Source: Siphonodentalium dalli
Taxonomy: Eukaryota > Mollusca > Scaphopoda > Gadilida > Siphonodentaliidae
Length of the DNA stretch: 64,000 nt
Direction of reading: 5' to 3'
NCBI GenBank assembly: GCA_032622095.1
Contig: CP136066.1
Coordinates: forward strand, 117,389,319 to 117,453,318
The notes under the pieces were generated by a model. It worked only from the letters and a program-made list of their open reading frames with translations. It made no database searches and was not told the DNA's origin. Shown piece after piece: positions 1 through 9,973 of this stretch. Made by a program: the position numbers and the translations under genes. Every line of letters starts with the position of its first letter. Position 1 is the stretch's first letter.

Positions 1-917
1 AACGTACAGCGGGGATCCAGAGGGCGTGCTGGTCGTTAAATCGGCCTACCACACAGGTATGTGAATGTCATCTTGATCCCGATCAGAAATTTATTGCGGG
101 TAACCTTAAAAACTTTTTAGAAAATTGGCGAGCTCTCACACGAGACCCAGTTATTCTTGATGTTGTTCAACATTGCCACATTGAGTTTGGTGAAAAAGGG
201 CCACCTGTGCAAGCCACAGGAAAGTATGTCCAAAATCATGTCAAATCATCAGAACTTGATCAGATTGATGATGCCATCGAAAAGCTTTTGGCACAAAAAG
301 TCCTTCTTAAAGTCCCAGAAACTGAGGGGCAATATATATCGCCAATATTCATCCGACCTAAGCCAGATACCACTGAAGTGAGGTTGATTCTGAACTTGAA
401 AAAATTTAACGAATTTGTTCCCTATCACCACTTCAAGATGGAAACTTTTGAAGCAGCTTTGGCACTTATAAAACCAAACTTGTGCATTGCTGACATACGT
501 CATGCTTACTACTCGGTCTTTTTGGCAGAACAACATAAAAAATACTTCAGGTTTCGATGGAAGGGTTCTACTTACCAATACACTTGCCTTCCTAACGGGT
601 ATGCGGCGGCACCCCGATTATTCACAAAGCTAATGAAACCTGTTTTTTCTAACCTGCGATTGCAAGGTTACCTAAATACCAGCTTTATTGACGATACTCT
701 CTGTATGGCTAATACAGAAGAAGACTGCGTCAGAAATGTGCATGCTACTATCACATTACTTACCAACCTGGGTTTCATGATTCACCCAATAAAGTCCGTG
801 CTGAAACCCACTCAAGAAATCACTTTTCTGGGCAATATTATTAATACTGTGACCATGACGGTTCACTTACCTCCAGATAAAATAAACAGGGTCAAGTATG
901 TCCAAATTGTCATTTAG
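1..917 (+). pseudogene. DIRS reverse transcriptase, 5'-truncated by window and frameshifted at its end
   Basis: The frame is open from the window start; the first ATG-like start is not reliable because the protein clearly continues upstream. Numbered from 207, the polymerase carries the first catalytic aspartate in CIADIRHAY (about D96), the LPNGYAAAP segment that precedes the palm active site, and FIDD (about residues 160-163) as the YxDD-box equivalent. It would copy element RNA into DNA. The region before 207 (about 65 residues, with the W-x-x-LTRDP pattern) matches the usual start of DIRS polymerases. The frame closes at 917, but the next frame from about 898 carries the expected continuation, so one small indel near 893-905 is inferred. 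Confidence 0.85.
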
Positions 918-1419
918 TACCATTCGAGAAGTGGCTCGTGTTATTGGCATACTGATTTCAACCTTTGCGGCTGTCGAATATGGAAGGCTGCATTATCGAG
1001 TACTGGAACTCAATAAGGTTAACGCACTCCGACAAAGTGCTGGTCGGTTTGATGCTTTGATGCCTATAACACAAGCCATGAAGCATGAACTTGCATGGTG
1101 GTTTCTAAATATAGAAAGTCAGGTTCGGCATATCACTGGAGCCACTCCCTCTGTAACGATTTACACAGATAGTAGCCTCAAAGGTTGGGGAGCTGTTCAA
1201 TCTGGTCACTCTGTAGGTGGCGGTTGGTCAGTGTCTGAAAGTAACATGCACATAAATTTTTTGGAAATGTTAGCAATCAAATTTGCATTACAAGCTTTCA
1301 TGGCGAAATTGAGAAATAAAAATGTGTTAATATTAACTGACAGCACAACTGCCATGGCATACATTAAAAACAATACAGCTGTGCTGGATTTTCATCGCAA
1401 GCAACCTCTATTCTTATGA
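898..1419 (+). pseudogene. DIRS RNase H domain, C-terminally truncated
   Basis: Residues 1-75 are the connection segment between polymerase and RNase H, ending in the HELAWW motif common in DIRS elements. The RNase H core follows, with its acidic residues in YTDSSLKGWGAV (D91), LEMLAIKFAL (E123) and LTDSTTAMAY (D148). The domain would degrade the RNA strand of the hybrid. The last helix and final acidic residue of a normal DIRS RNase H, and the linker to the recombinase, are missing: about 20 residues after D148 the frame stops, overlapping the recombinase ATG by 4 bases. An internal deletion near 1385 is the simplest explanation (inference). Confidence 0.82.
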
Positions 1420-2321
1420 GTTCGTGGAGAACCTCCACCAAACAACAGTATCAAGTGTGTCTTCAGAGGTGGTTTGACTACTGCAAGCGACAGGATGTTC
1501 CTCCCTTCTCGCCGTCTGTCCCCAACGTTATCGAATTTCTAACGAGACTATTCCAAAAAGGGCTCGGCTATAGTGCTCTAAATACTGCCAGATCGGCACT
1601 GTCAGCGGTGGGGATTCGACTCGACAACTCTCCAGCGGGAGGAAATTCAACTGTTATACGTTTCATGAAGGGTGTATTTAACATGTGTCCACCTTCTGCT
1701 CCGACAGCTATTACCTGGGATGTTAACTCTGTTCTGCAATATCTCCGAACTCTGTCACCTGTATGGCATTTAAGCCTTAAAAAGTTATCACTAAAACTAG
1801 TAATGTTGATTGCTCTTCTAAATGCGGCGAGAGTTCAAACCTTGCATTTAATTTCAATTAATGAACGGCGAAGTACGCGTTCACAGTATGTGTTTAATTT
1901 GAGTGGTCTACTCAAGCAAAGCCGAGCAGGCTTTAACCCCCAGACATTGGAACTGAGGGCATATCCTCCAGATAGGAGGTTGTGTGTATATACGGTTATC
2001 AAGGAATATTTAGTTCGTACGCGAGGACTGCGTCAGGACGAGTCATCCCTTTTCATAAGTTATGTGAAGCCACACAAAAAAGTTTCACGCGATACCATAG
2101 CTCGTTGGATAAAGACAGTTATGGCCAGTTCTGGTATTAACATTAAGGACTACTCATCTCATAGTGTGCGAGCGGCTAGCTCATCCAAAGCCTTCAAGCA
2201 ACAGGTGCCTATCAAAGATATTATGGCGAAAGCAAGCTGGACTGCTGAGTCTACATTTAAGAAGTTTTACTTGAAACACACTAATACCGATCAGTTTGCA
2301 GAAGCAGTTCTCCAAACCTAG
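1416..2321 (+). CDS. DIRS-type tyrosine recombinase
   Basis: This is an uninterrupted 301-residue frame. The N-terminal SAM-like core-binding domain (about 1-95) has the SSWRTSTKQQY start and an LNTARSALSAV helix. The catalytic domain follows, with arginine R139 (NAARVQTL), the H-x-x-R box (H249 and R252 in SSHSVRA), W275 and the nucleophilic Y285 (FKKFYLKH). In DIRS elements this enzyme inserts a circular DNA intermediate without target-site duplication. The ATG overlaps the end of the truncated RNase H frame. In intact elements the recombinase usually has more residues before this point, so the N-terminus may be shortened by the same deletion. All visible active-site residues are present. 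Confidence 0.9.
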   Translation: MSSWRTSTKQQYQVCLQRWFDYCKRQDVPPFSPSVPNVIEFLTRLFQKGLGYSALNTARSALSAVGIRLDNSPAGGNSTVIRFMKGVFNMCPPSAPTAITWDVNSVLQYLRTLSPVWHLSLKKLSLKLVMLIALLNAARVQTLHLISINERRSTRSQYVFNLSGLLKQSRAGFNPQTLELRAYPPDRRLCVYTVIKEYLVRTRGLRQDESSLFISYVKPHKKVSRDTIARWIKTVMASSGINIKDYSSHSVRAASSSKAFKQQVPIKDIMAKASWTAESTFKKFYLKHTNTDQFAEAVLQT

Positions 2322-2391
2322 GTAAGAAAAAAATTTCTCTTTCTTGGCTTTGAAGTTCCTATTTAAAGACGAGAGATTGACTGCGAAGTAA

Positions 2392-2470
2392 AATTCAAAA
2401 AATAAATGAGACTTACCTTGGGTAAGTTCATTTTGAATTTTACGAGTAGTTAATCACGAGGGTTTAAATA
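2392..2470. repeat. Candidate DIRS internal complementary region
   Basis: This 79-bp block is the near-perfect reverse complement of 2683-2766; both contain TTTTGAATTTTA-type and CTCGTGATTA-type segments. In DIRS-1 elements a block just inside the right terminal repeat is complementary to the element ends and is used to restore them. Position (71 bp after the recombinase) and pairing fit. The part complementary to the left end, perhaps 2337-2391, cannot be tested because that end is outside the window. Confidence 0.7.
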
Positions 2471-2682
2471 CCCTCCCACCCTGCCCAATGTTGGTGCAGT
2501 CAATCCGGGTAAATATTAATTTTAACTTTATTCTAGTTCTAGCGTTGCTAAAAGGGGAACCTAGACAGACAAAATCCTCGTTGCTCGCAGAGCAAGCCGG
2601 TGTTTTTTGTGGCAAAAAAGCGAAAAATTTGCTGCAAAGAGTGAATTTAGCTCGATTTGGCGCATGCGCAAGAGTGCTATCC

Positions 2683-2766
2683 TATTTAAACCCTCGTGAT
2701 TATCTACTCATAAAATTCAAAATGAACTTCACCTTCCCAAGGTAAGTCTCGTTTATTTTTTGAATT
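2683..2766. repeat. Right terminus of the DIRS right terminal repeat
   Basis: This is the reverse complement of 2392-2470. The match stops at about 2766, where a non-LTR reading frame begins, so this is taken as the element boundary. Just inside, at 2661-2671, is an NRF-1-like palindrome (GCGCATGCGCA). The 212 bp between the two arms should be the body of the right terminal repeat. Confidence 0.65.
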
Positions 2767-3560
2767 ATCCGTGAAGCTTTCCAATCTAGTGAATCGCACA
2801 CATCTAAAACCTCACTTCGATCAATGAAGGAAAAATATATTGCATCATTAAATGCACCGAATGGAAGTAGTATGCATATTTCAGATGATTACATTAATGA
2901 AATCACAGAAAGAATGAAAGATGAATACATAAACACATATATTGTTAGTGCGGACAATCCACACAGCAAATTGAGAAAATACCAAAATTTCAAAACCGTA
3001 TTCCGAATTGAACCGTATCTACTAAATATAAAGTCAATAAAAGAACGAGAACAATTTTGTAGATTGCGAATTAGTTCTCACGCATTGGCAATTGAAAACG
3101 GCAGACATAAGCGGGCCTCAACGCCCGCTAATGAATGAGTATGCAAATATTGTGACTCAGGATCCGATGAAGATGAAAATCATTTCGTTCTTTATTGTCA
3201 AAAATATGTCGAATTAAGAAAAGACCTTTTCGAGAAACTAGCAGCAAAAAACATTATGTTCACAGAAGCCAGTGATTTGGAGAAATTTATATATATCACG
3301 CGAAATGATGAGGAGCAATCCAGTGATGTGATCAGCAAAGCTATAAGCAACTTTTTCATAGCTCGCGAGACTACTAACAGCTGTAGTTAGATAATACTCA
3401 ATCTTTCGAACACCAACTGGCACTACTGACTTAATATCGTTCAAATATTTATTGTATTGATGTATATATTTATTGTGTTAAAATGTGTTTTACATTATAT
3501 TGTGTAATCATTATGTATACATGCAAGCGTCTTTATGCTGATAAATCAATCTATCTATTA
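2767..3560 (+). pseudogene. 3' end of a CR1/RTE-like non-LTR retrotransposon, copy 1
   Basis: One frame runs from the DIRS boundary to a TAG at 3388-3390 and is broken by a single TGA at 3136-3138, probably a CGA to TGA change. It encodes the C-terminal tail of a non-LTR polyprotein: the KLRKYQNFKTVF segment, RLRISSHALAIENGR, then a CxxC...H...C cluster (CKYC with HFVLYC downstream). There is no polymerase core, as in typical 5' truncation. The tail after the stop is AT-rich and ends in a short ATCT-type run at 3546-3557. The frame is open right up to the DIRS end, which suggests the DIRS element inserted into it. Confidence 0.75.
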
Positions 3561-3819
3561 CCCTATCCATAATCGTAATCGTAATGTGAGTTTTGCGAAA
3601 GGTCTCTATTAATAAATATATGAGGGCATGTGGACTGACAGATTAGGTACCTTCGACTCCTGAAGTGGTGTGAAATCAAGTTTCCTCTTAGCAGCTGCTT
3701 TGTACACATAAAGTAAGGACGGGCTTATCAAATAACATTCATATTTCTGCCAATATTTTAATCATGTAAACACTATTGGGAAGGTGCTAGTTCATTGATT
3801 ACTATCACATAACTCCGTC
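3561..3819. other. Unassigned AT-rich spacer
   Basis: I see no convincing reading frame, repeat or RNA gene here. It separates the tail of non-LTR copy 1 from a dispersed repeat. Confidence 0.5.
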
Positions 3820-4016
3820 AAAGATATCTTGGACACTGAAATATTGGCTATATCCTTCATGCTCTGCATTATTAGAAGACTTTTAATAAAAATCGGTAAA
3901 ATAAGCAAATGCCTGGAGATTCTATTCCCTATCACCAACAGGACACTGGCCACGTGACCAGCCATTTCTATAAATTAAGCTGCTTGGACATTTTCATGTT
4001 CTTGTTATTTTCTTCT
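3820..4016 (+). repeat. Dispersed repeat, inverted partner at about 8866-9095
   Basis: The segment from TCTTGGACACTGAA through CAAATGCCTGGAGATT and TGACCAGCCAT to GACATTTTCATGTTCTTG is found in reverse complement at about 8866-9095, with scattered substitutions and indels. The two copies face each other about 5 kb apart. No termini or duplication could be fixed, so the class is unknown. Confidence 0.65.
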
Positions 4017-4094
4017 ATCCACAAGATAAGTCATTATATTATTCACTTTCATTATACATTATGTTTTCTGGAGCCATCTGTTACAATACAAACC

Positions 4095-5176
4095 GACGTT
4101 TAACTTCAATGGTGTTCAACTTGAAAATGTCAACGACTATACGTACTTAGGGATAAATTTTTCGCACGAAGGGAAATTTTAAAATGCACAGAAACAACTT
4201 TGTGGGAAAGGTCAAAAGGCAATGTATGCTTTATTTAGTGCTTTCAAAGAAACGGTCTTTCCACCAATAAAAACGTTGATAAAGTTATTTGATAAACTTA
4301 TTCTCCCAATAATATTATACGGCTGTGAAATATGGGGTACAGAAATAACGCCGAGCAGAATATACCAAATACAATGTGAACTAGTTCATACAAAATATTG
4401 CAAACGAATTTTGAATGTCGGAAAATTTACAACAAATCATGCCGTCAGAGCGGAACTCGGTCGCTTCCCATGTTACATAGATGTGATTTACAGAATGGCT
4501 AATTATGCGATTAAAGCATCGACTGAGTCAAAAAACTTTCTTCTGACTAAAGCGGTTTATGAACAACAAATGCGCAAGGTCAAATCACTTTCCATCTTTA
4601 AATCTCTCCAAAATATCGGACTAAACATTCAAACAGGTGGGAAGCTTTATCACTCAAATATTGTAGACAAACTTAAAGCTTCCTTGAAATGTAAACATGA
4701 GAAAGAATTCAAACGTTCGATATTCGACAATGCTCGGAAAAACGGTGATAATAAACTAAGAACATATCGACTATTTAAATCTGAATAGAACCATACCTTT
4801 ATGGTACTCATAACGCGGAAGACAGAATGCGTTTCACAAAATTAGAATTAGTGACCACCAACTGTCCATTGAGAAAGGCCGCCACCATCAACCGAAAATA
4901 GATGTAAATGATAGGAAATGCATATATTGCTCTCCACTCCCAATAAAGGTTGAACATGAACTACATGTAATTATGGAATGTCCATTATACTCAGATTTAA
5001 GGGATAAACTATTTTTGCTAATGAAACAATATTGTGACAACTTCGATTCATTGGATGAAAACGGTAAATTCATTAAAATTATGACAAACGAGAACGGAAA
5101 CTGTGGAAAGATCTGCAACGTGATCCGTCAATACTTCGACAAGCGAACAATATTTTTACAAAATAAAAGTTCGTGA
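4095..5176 (+). pseudogene. 3' end of a CR1/RTE-like non-LTR retrotransposon, copy 2
   Basis: The remnant begins in the post-polymerase segment (NDYTYLGINFSHEGKF, then a stop near 4181). It continues in the open frame 4222-4788 (LFDKLILPIILYGCEIWG, the usual connection-domain motif) to NKLRTYRLFKSE. After a frameshift near 4785 it resumes through KLRISDHQLSIEKGRHH and a CxxC...H...C cluster (CIYC, then HVIMEC) to a stop at 5174-5176. It has the same domain order as copy 1 but is clearly divergent. At least one stop and one frameshift disable it, and all upstream polymerase is missing. Confidence 0.8.
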
Positions 5177-5305
5177 TAATTCATATATACATTTCAGGTT
5201 TTATACTCTTTTTGTTATATATCATATAATCATTGTATGCATACTGCCTATGTTACGGGTGTTTAATGCATTAAAACTATTTTATCTTATCTTATCTTAT
5301 CTTAT
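5177..5305 (+). repeat. 3' tail of non-LTR copy 2 ending in (TTATC)n
   Basis: About 105 bp of AT-rich 3' sequence is followed by roughly four and a half TTATC units at 5282-5305. CR1- and RTE-clade elements typically end in short microsatellites rather than poly(A), which supports the clade call and marks the insertion boundary. Confidence 0.7.
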
Positions 5306-5530
5306 GTCTAGTCATTGTTTGCACTGCGGTTTAGGAACGCATTGCTTCAATGAACAGTCACCGTGGATGTAAACATTACTACAAATTTTGAGAATAAAAA
5401 ATGTCACTTTTCTTGATCAAAGCAGCTGACCTTCTTTTACCCAGCATCACGCTCAGAATAATACTTCGCATTCTCGTAGGATTTTGAGCCCTGTACCGGG
5501 CGTGGTTTGCACTCGATGACTCGACTGGTC
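5306..5530. other. Unassigned spacer
   Basis: No reading frame or repeat partner was recognised between the non-LTR tail and the foldback. Confidence 0.5.
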
Positions 5531-6965
5531 AACTTTAAGGATTACACCAGTGTAGCTTTTCTCAGTCATTATCGATGCCCACTAAACCACTGAGCATGTT
5601 GCCGAAATGATTTTTGTGTTAAGCCGCCCATAACTGAAGTTTATATGCCGATTCATGTGATTGAATATTCCATTATGGATTATTCAGTCTGAATCGTTAA
5701 TCTTCATGTGACATCATATGAGGGACTACTAGTGACACACAGTATCAAACTTGAAAGGCTGTCGCAATTGGTTTTATTTTCTGATTGTTTATACAGAAAT
5801 GGCTGGACCGTCAAAGCTGAAAATTTGTACATATGAGTAATTTTACACAGAGCATCGTATTAGACAGGTCACGTTGACATCAGATGTCTTAAAAGGGCAC
5901 AAATAGTAAATTTAATTAAATAATTAATTACATAACCAAAATAGTTGCAATCTGGTTGGTTAAAATTGAAACACGGAGATAAATTGACCCATAGAGTGTC
6001 ACAAGATAGATGCCGTTGACCTCAGATGATTTAAAGGTCAAAATATGAGCAATAAAGAGCGTTCTTTATGTTGGAAAATTTGTACAGTTGGATCATCTCA
6101 CCAGGGGAATCGTGTGGGATAGACTCATCTTCCACCCATGAATAATGGCTGAGAATAAAACATTACTTTATACTTACCTTTGGCCTCGGATGACTGTAAG
6201 CGGGAATAATAGATTATATTATCAACAAAGAGCCTTTATTATCATTCCAGAAGACATGTGGGAAAACTGGGGGCCAATTTTAAATAACAGTCGAACACCT
6301 CTATCCTGATTCCATTTATGACTTGTATAAACATGATATGACATACATATATCCTCTGACTAATCTCTTCCCATCATACTATGGTGTTACCACAAATTTT
6401 CCACATATCTTCTAGACTGATAATAAAAGCTCTTTATTAATCATATAAGGTATTACCCCCCCCCCCCCCCCCCTATGTCATCTGAGGTCAAAGATAAGTA
6501 GGTAATACTTTATTTTCAACCAATATTTATGGAACACCGGAAGATGCGCATATCCCATGACATTCCCCTGGCAATGTGACCCATCTGTACCAATTTTTCT
6601 ACATAAGGAACGCTCTTTATTGCTCATATTTGCCCCTGTAAGTCATCTGAGGTCAACAGTATTTATATCATTACACTCTACATGTCAATTTATCACCGTG
6701 TTTCAATTTTCACCGACCAGATTGCAACCATTTTTGGAATATAATTAATTATTTAATTGAATTAATTAGTAGTGCCCTCCTCATATGATGTCACATGAAG
6801 GAAGATTAACGATTCAGACTGCACAATCCATAATGGAATATTCGATATCGGTATAACTTCAGTTACGGCGGCCTATTACAAAAATGTTTTCGGCAACATG
6901 CTCAGTGGATTAGCAGGCATCAATAATGACTGAGAAAAGCTACACCGGTGTATTTAACTACTAGT
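5531..6965. repeat. Long foldback (inverted-repeat) element, about 1.4 kb
   Basis: The left arm (about 5531-6290) is the imperfect reverse complement of the right arm (about 6380-6965). Examples are GTGTAGCTTTTCTCAG at 5549-5564 against CTGAGAAAAGCTACAC at 6930-6945, and TAAAGAGCG at 6053-6061 against CGCTCTTTA at 6611-6619. The arms differ by indels, so the left is longer. The spacer is only about 90 bp and no transposase frame exists. Clear terminal duplications were not found. Confidence 0.8.
6456..6473. repeat. Homopolymer run of C (about 18)
   Basis: An uninterrupted C run within the right arm of the foldback, with no counterpart in the left arm. Length is likely unstable and assembly may be imprecise. 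Confidence 0.9.
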
Positions 6966-7554
6966 ATGCACCAGTTGGGGTTAATAAAATTCGGATTCCG
7001 TCCCTCCAGGTTTTGGGGCAAGCCAGTATCCCTGTTATCCATATGCGTTCCCATCTCCAGTGTGGTTCCTACACATTCTTAGAACTTAAATCTCGAGGCA
7101 CCGGAATTTGTTCCTCATAGAGTTTGGGCATCCAAACCACAGGCAGGGACTTGGCAAAAAAAACAAAACAATTATTTATGAAGTCCCTGTGGTGATGCCA
7201 TGCAGCAATTTGAATGTGTATGTATTTCACACCTCTAACAGGTTCCCCAAATTAGACATTCCCCCAAAATGTATTGGGGGGGGGGAAAGATCTATCTATA
7301 AAACATGATATTATAGAATTATTATAATATTTTACTACGCCATTTGGCATCTGCTGTTGTCTTACTCTGTATACCACCATACAGAGTATTCCTGCCATTT
7401 CCATGGAATCAAACTATTTCATGATCCTTCCAGATCCTTATATAATTTGGGGACATTACAGTATGCAGATTAGTATGAAAAATTCAAAGTCAAATTAATC
7501 TTAAGAAATATGTTGTACAATAGAATATGTACCGCTAGGTTGGTGGGAGAGAAG
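6966..7554. other. No recognisable feature
   Basis: Short frames here look incidental. The only notable items are a G run near 7275-7284 and AT-rich stretches. Confidence 0.5.
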
Positions 7555-8362
7555 AGGGGGGTATACCCTAGACCCCGAAGCCACGACAAACAGTTTGGCT
7601 CAACAAATTTAGTGGCTTGTTAGCTAGCTAAGCCGGCGCACTCGCGACGTTCGTGGCTAACGAAATATGGTGGCTCAGCTGACTGAGACTTATCATTCAG
7701 TGTATTTTTCGTTTGTTTTAGCGTTTGTGGGGAACCTGTAGAATCCCAGACCAAACGTGCTATTTTGGTGTTCGGCTATTCGACAATACACGAAGGAAAG
7801 GCATGGATATAATATGTAGTTTCCCATGTAATCGGTATAAGTTACATTGGGACTTCTGTCGACTTCAGAGTGATATATCATGCATGCATCATCGAATGAT
7901 GAATCCGACAGTAATGATATAATATTTAAAACTATTTTCTATTCTTTTCTGCAGGTTATGTGCACATATTGACAAATGCCAGCGATGCGTCGAAATAAAC
8001 AATTCATACTTTGACTCTTTCAATACTGAATGGATTCTCCCATTCAGTTATATGAAAGCATGCATTGGAATAGTCTATTCCACATTGAGAGGCCCAGGTG
8101 TTCCGATAATATAACAACCATGGCGTGCACATTAATTTAAACCAATATTAGGTAATGCGGTTTAGTTCTTTGCGATTCACAGTACAGTTGTGCTTGACAT
8201 ATAAGCCCATGCACGCGGCTCAGCCATTTTACAATTTCGGCGGCGGAGATATCTTCATGTGGCTGGTGTTAGCGATTATGTGGCTGGTGGCGGATTGTGG
8301 CCAATATGGCTGGCGGCGGTGGCGTACGATGGCGGCTTCAGGCTCTAGTATACCCTCCCCCA
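7555..8362. mobile_element. Terminal-inverted-repeat DNA element, about 0.8 kb, non-autonomous
   Basis: The left end (GGGGGGTATACCCTAGACCC, then GAAGCC) pairs with the right end at about 8333-8362, whose complement reads GGGGGAGGGTATACTAGAGC followed by CTGAAGCC. Inside the right end are several TGGCTGGNGG-type repeats. The interior holds no transposase. No target-site duplication could be read with confidence, so the superfamily is unknown. Confidence 0.55.
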
Positions 8363-8707
8363 ACTAAAGACTGAACCACCTCGGGTTATAACTACGCCAT
8401 ATCATGTTAGGATCTATAGGGTAGTGGGGTGTGGGGTAATAAGTCACTTTGTCCTGCATTGTGTTATCTCCCTTGCATATGAACAAATCGATCCTAAACA
8501 CCTCCGTTCCAGCACTGTTTATGAAGGGTTGCTCTTAAGAGTCCACCTTTACACAGTTATACCAACGAGAATTTGAGTTACAGGTTGACAACCTTTTCTG
8601 TTTGGGACCTCTAGTTACAGCTTCAGCAGATGGTTTTTCGCAGGCCTAGTCTGATTATCTGCCTCGTGGCCTCCCCCGTTTCATTAATTCTAATTATAGC
8701 CAATAGT
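8363..8707. other. No recognisable feature
   Basis: Unique-looking sequence between the TIR element and a dispersed repeat; no long frame on either strand. Confidence 0.45.
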
Positions 8708-9110
8708 TATGTGTCCAAGATATCTTTGACAGAGATATTATATTTTTTTTACCCAAAATATGTATCTCCTAATAAGTATCTTGGACACTGAACTCATAGC
8801 ACTCTCCCAGTTGAAACCAAAATTCCGCCCAGTGCAAATGGGTCAAACGCATTGACCACACAGAAGGGGAAATTAAGAAGAACATGAAAATGTCACAGCA
8901 GGTGAATTTATGGCTGGTCATGAGAGTAGTGTCCAGTTGGTGATTGGGAGTCAGGAATTAGGAGTGAATCTCTAGGCATTTGCCGGTTTGTGAATATACG
9001 TACCGTAGGTATTTCGAACAAATTTGATTAAAATTCTTCTTGGGATGCGGAGCATGAAGGATATTACCAATAGTTCAGTGTCCAAGATATTTTATTAGAA
9101 GATACATATT
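8708..9110 (-). repeat. Dispersed repeat, inverted copy of 3820-4016, with internal hairpin
   Basis: Positions 8866-9095 are the reverse complement of 3820-4016. The motif GTGTCCAAGATA(TC) occurs at about 8711 and 9080, and its complement AGTATCTTGGACAC at about 8775, so 8708-8790 can fold on itself, and the third copy makes a nested inverted arrangement. No coding potential was seen. Confidence 0.6.
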
Positions 9111-9144
9111 TTGGGTAAAAAAAATAATGTTGTATCCAGACATG

Positions 9145-9973
9145 TTAACACGTTCACTGCCGAAAACCCATGGGTAATTCCATCCCGTATGCCAACATGG
9201 GATTTGATGTTTTGCTGATACTAGATGATATTTTATGTATATATGAGTAATGGTTCGACCAATATTGGGTCATATGATGCTGAAATATGTTATAAGGCTG
9301 GGATGGAATTTATTAGTGTTTCATCCCTGGTGCCAGCTACGAGTTATCTCGTAGGTAAATACAATTACGTTATCAGTGTCTTAGATGACGAAGAGTGCTA
9401 TACATGTACAATCATATCGTATGTAAGACATGGTAAATGAATTTATATATGATAATTGGTACAGACTACGTCGAATAAGACGTCAAAAACATAATATGTA
9501 TTTACCTACGAGATAACTCGTAGCTGGCACCAGCTATGACCACTGGTGAGTTTGATCCCAGGTGCCGACTACGAGTTATCTCGTAGGAGCTTTATAACAA
9601 GTTTCATCTTTCATTTGACCCGGATTTGATCGACTAAAATTGTATAAAGCACGATAATTCCTTTATATATACACAATGTGTCCGGGAATGGTTTAGTTGC
9701 ACATGTATATCATGGTTCAGGGACGTACGGAAGAGGTCCTGGTGAATTGGAGTATCCTACCAATATTTCTAACTGGACCCCACCCCTTGTTCGGGCTGTG
9801 GGAATCGTATCTCAAGCCATCGTAATTATACATATAAAATCAATGCACCAACATTGCTTGCGGTTTGTGTTATTATTTATGTGGTATGAACATTACTACG
9901 AGTTAACTCGTAGTAGCAGTCCCCATGGAACTGTTTACTACGAGTTAACTCGTAGTGGCAGTAAACGTGTTAA
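9145..9973. mobile_element. piggyBac-like non-autonomous element (TTAA-flanked)
   Basis: The ends are TTAACACGTTCACTGCC at 9145 and its complement GGCAGTAAACGTGTTAA at 9957-9973 (16 of 17 bases pair). Both ends carry TTAA, the target duplicated by piggyBac transposases, and resemble piggyBac-type termini such as the TTAACCC end at 12681. The 829-bp body has no transposase. Short frames inside are not considered genes. It contains five copies of a CTACGAG palindrome. Confidence 0.7.
9337..9955. repeat. Five copies of an 18-bp palindrome, CTACGAGTTA(A/T)CTCGTAG type
   Basis: Copies lie at 9337-9354, 9506-9523, 9569-9586, 9896-9913 and 9938-9955. The last two are perfect palindromes (CTACGAGTTAACTCGTAG); the others have TTAT or ATAA at the centre. 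The first two sit in a 36-bp perfect inverted repeat, 9329-9364 versus about 9499-9534. The fifth directly abuts the right terminus of the piggyBac-like element. Confidence 0.85.

Larger units (their letters stand above)
1..2766 (+). mobile_element. DIRS-like tyrosine-recombinase retrotransposon (5' end outside window)
   Basis: The three enzymes of a DIRS element follow one another on the + strand: reverse transcriptase (to 917), RNase H (898-1419) and tyrosine recombinase (1416-2321). The 3' noncoding part (2322-2766) contains two inverted-complementary blocks, 2392-2470 and 2683-2766. They fit the internal complementary region and the end of the right terminal repeat of DIRS-1 type elements. 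The left terminal repeat and any gag-like frame lie before the window. The copy is probably dead: the polymerase frame shifts near 893-905 and the RNase H ends early, directly before the recombinase. The recombinase frame is intact. Family assignment rests on enzyme order and the recombinase; the exact clade cannot be told by eye. Confidence 0.88.

Noticed and set aside
249-578. 109-codon minus-strand frame opposite the DIRS polymerase
   Set aside because: It is the antisense shadow of the reverse transcriptase frame and contains no domain of its own.
9225-9440. 71-codon frame as a host gene
   Set aside because: It lies inside the piggyBac-like element, spans one palindrome copy, and has no domain.
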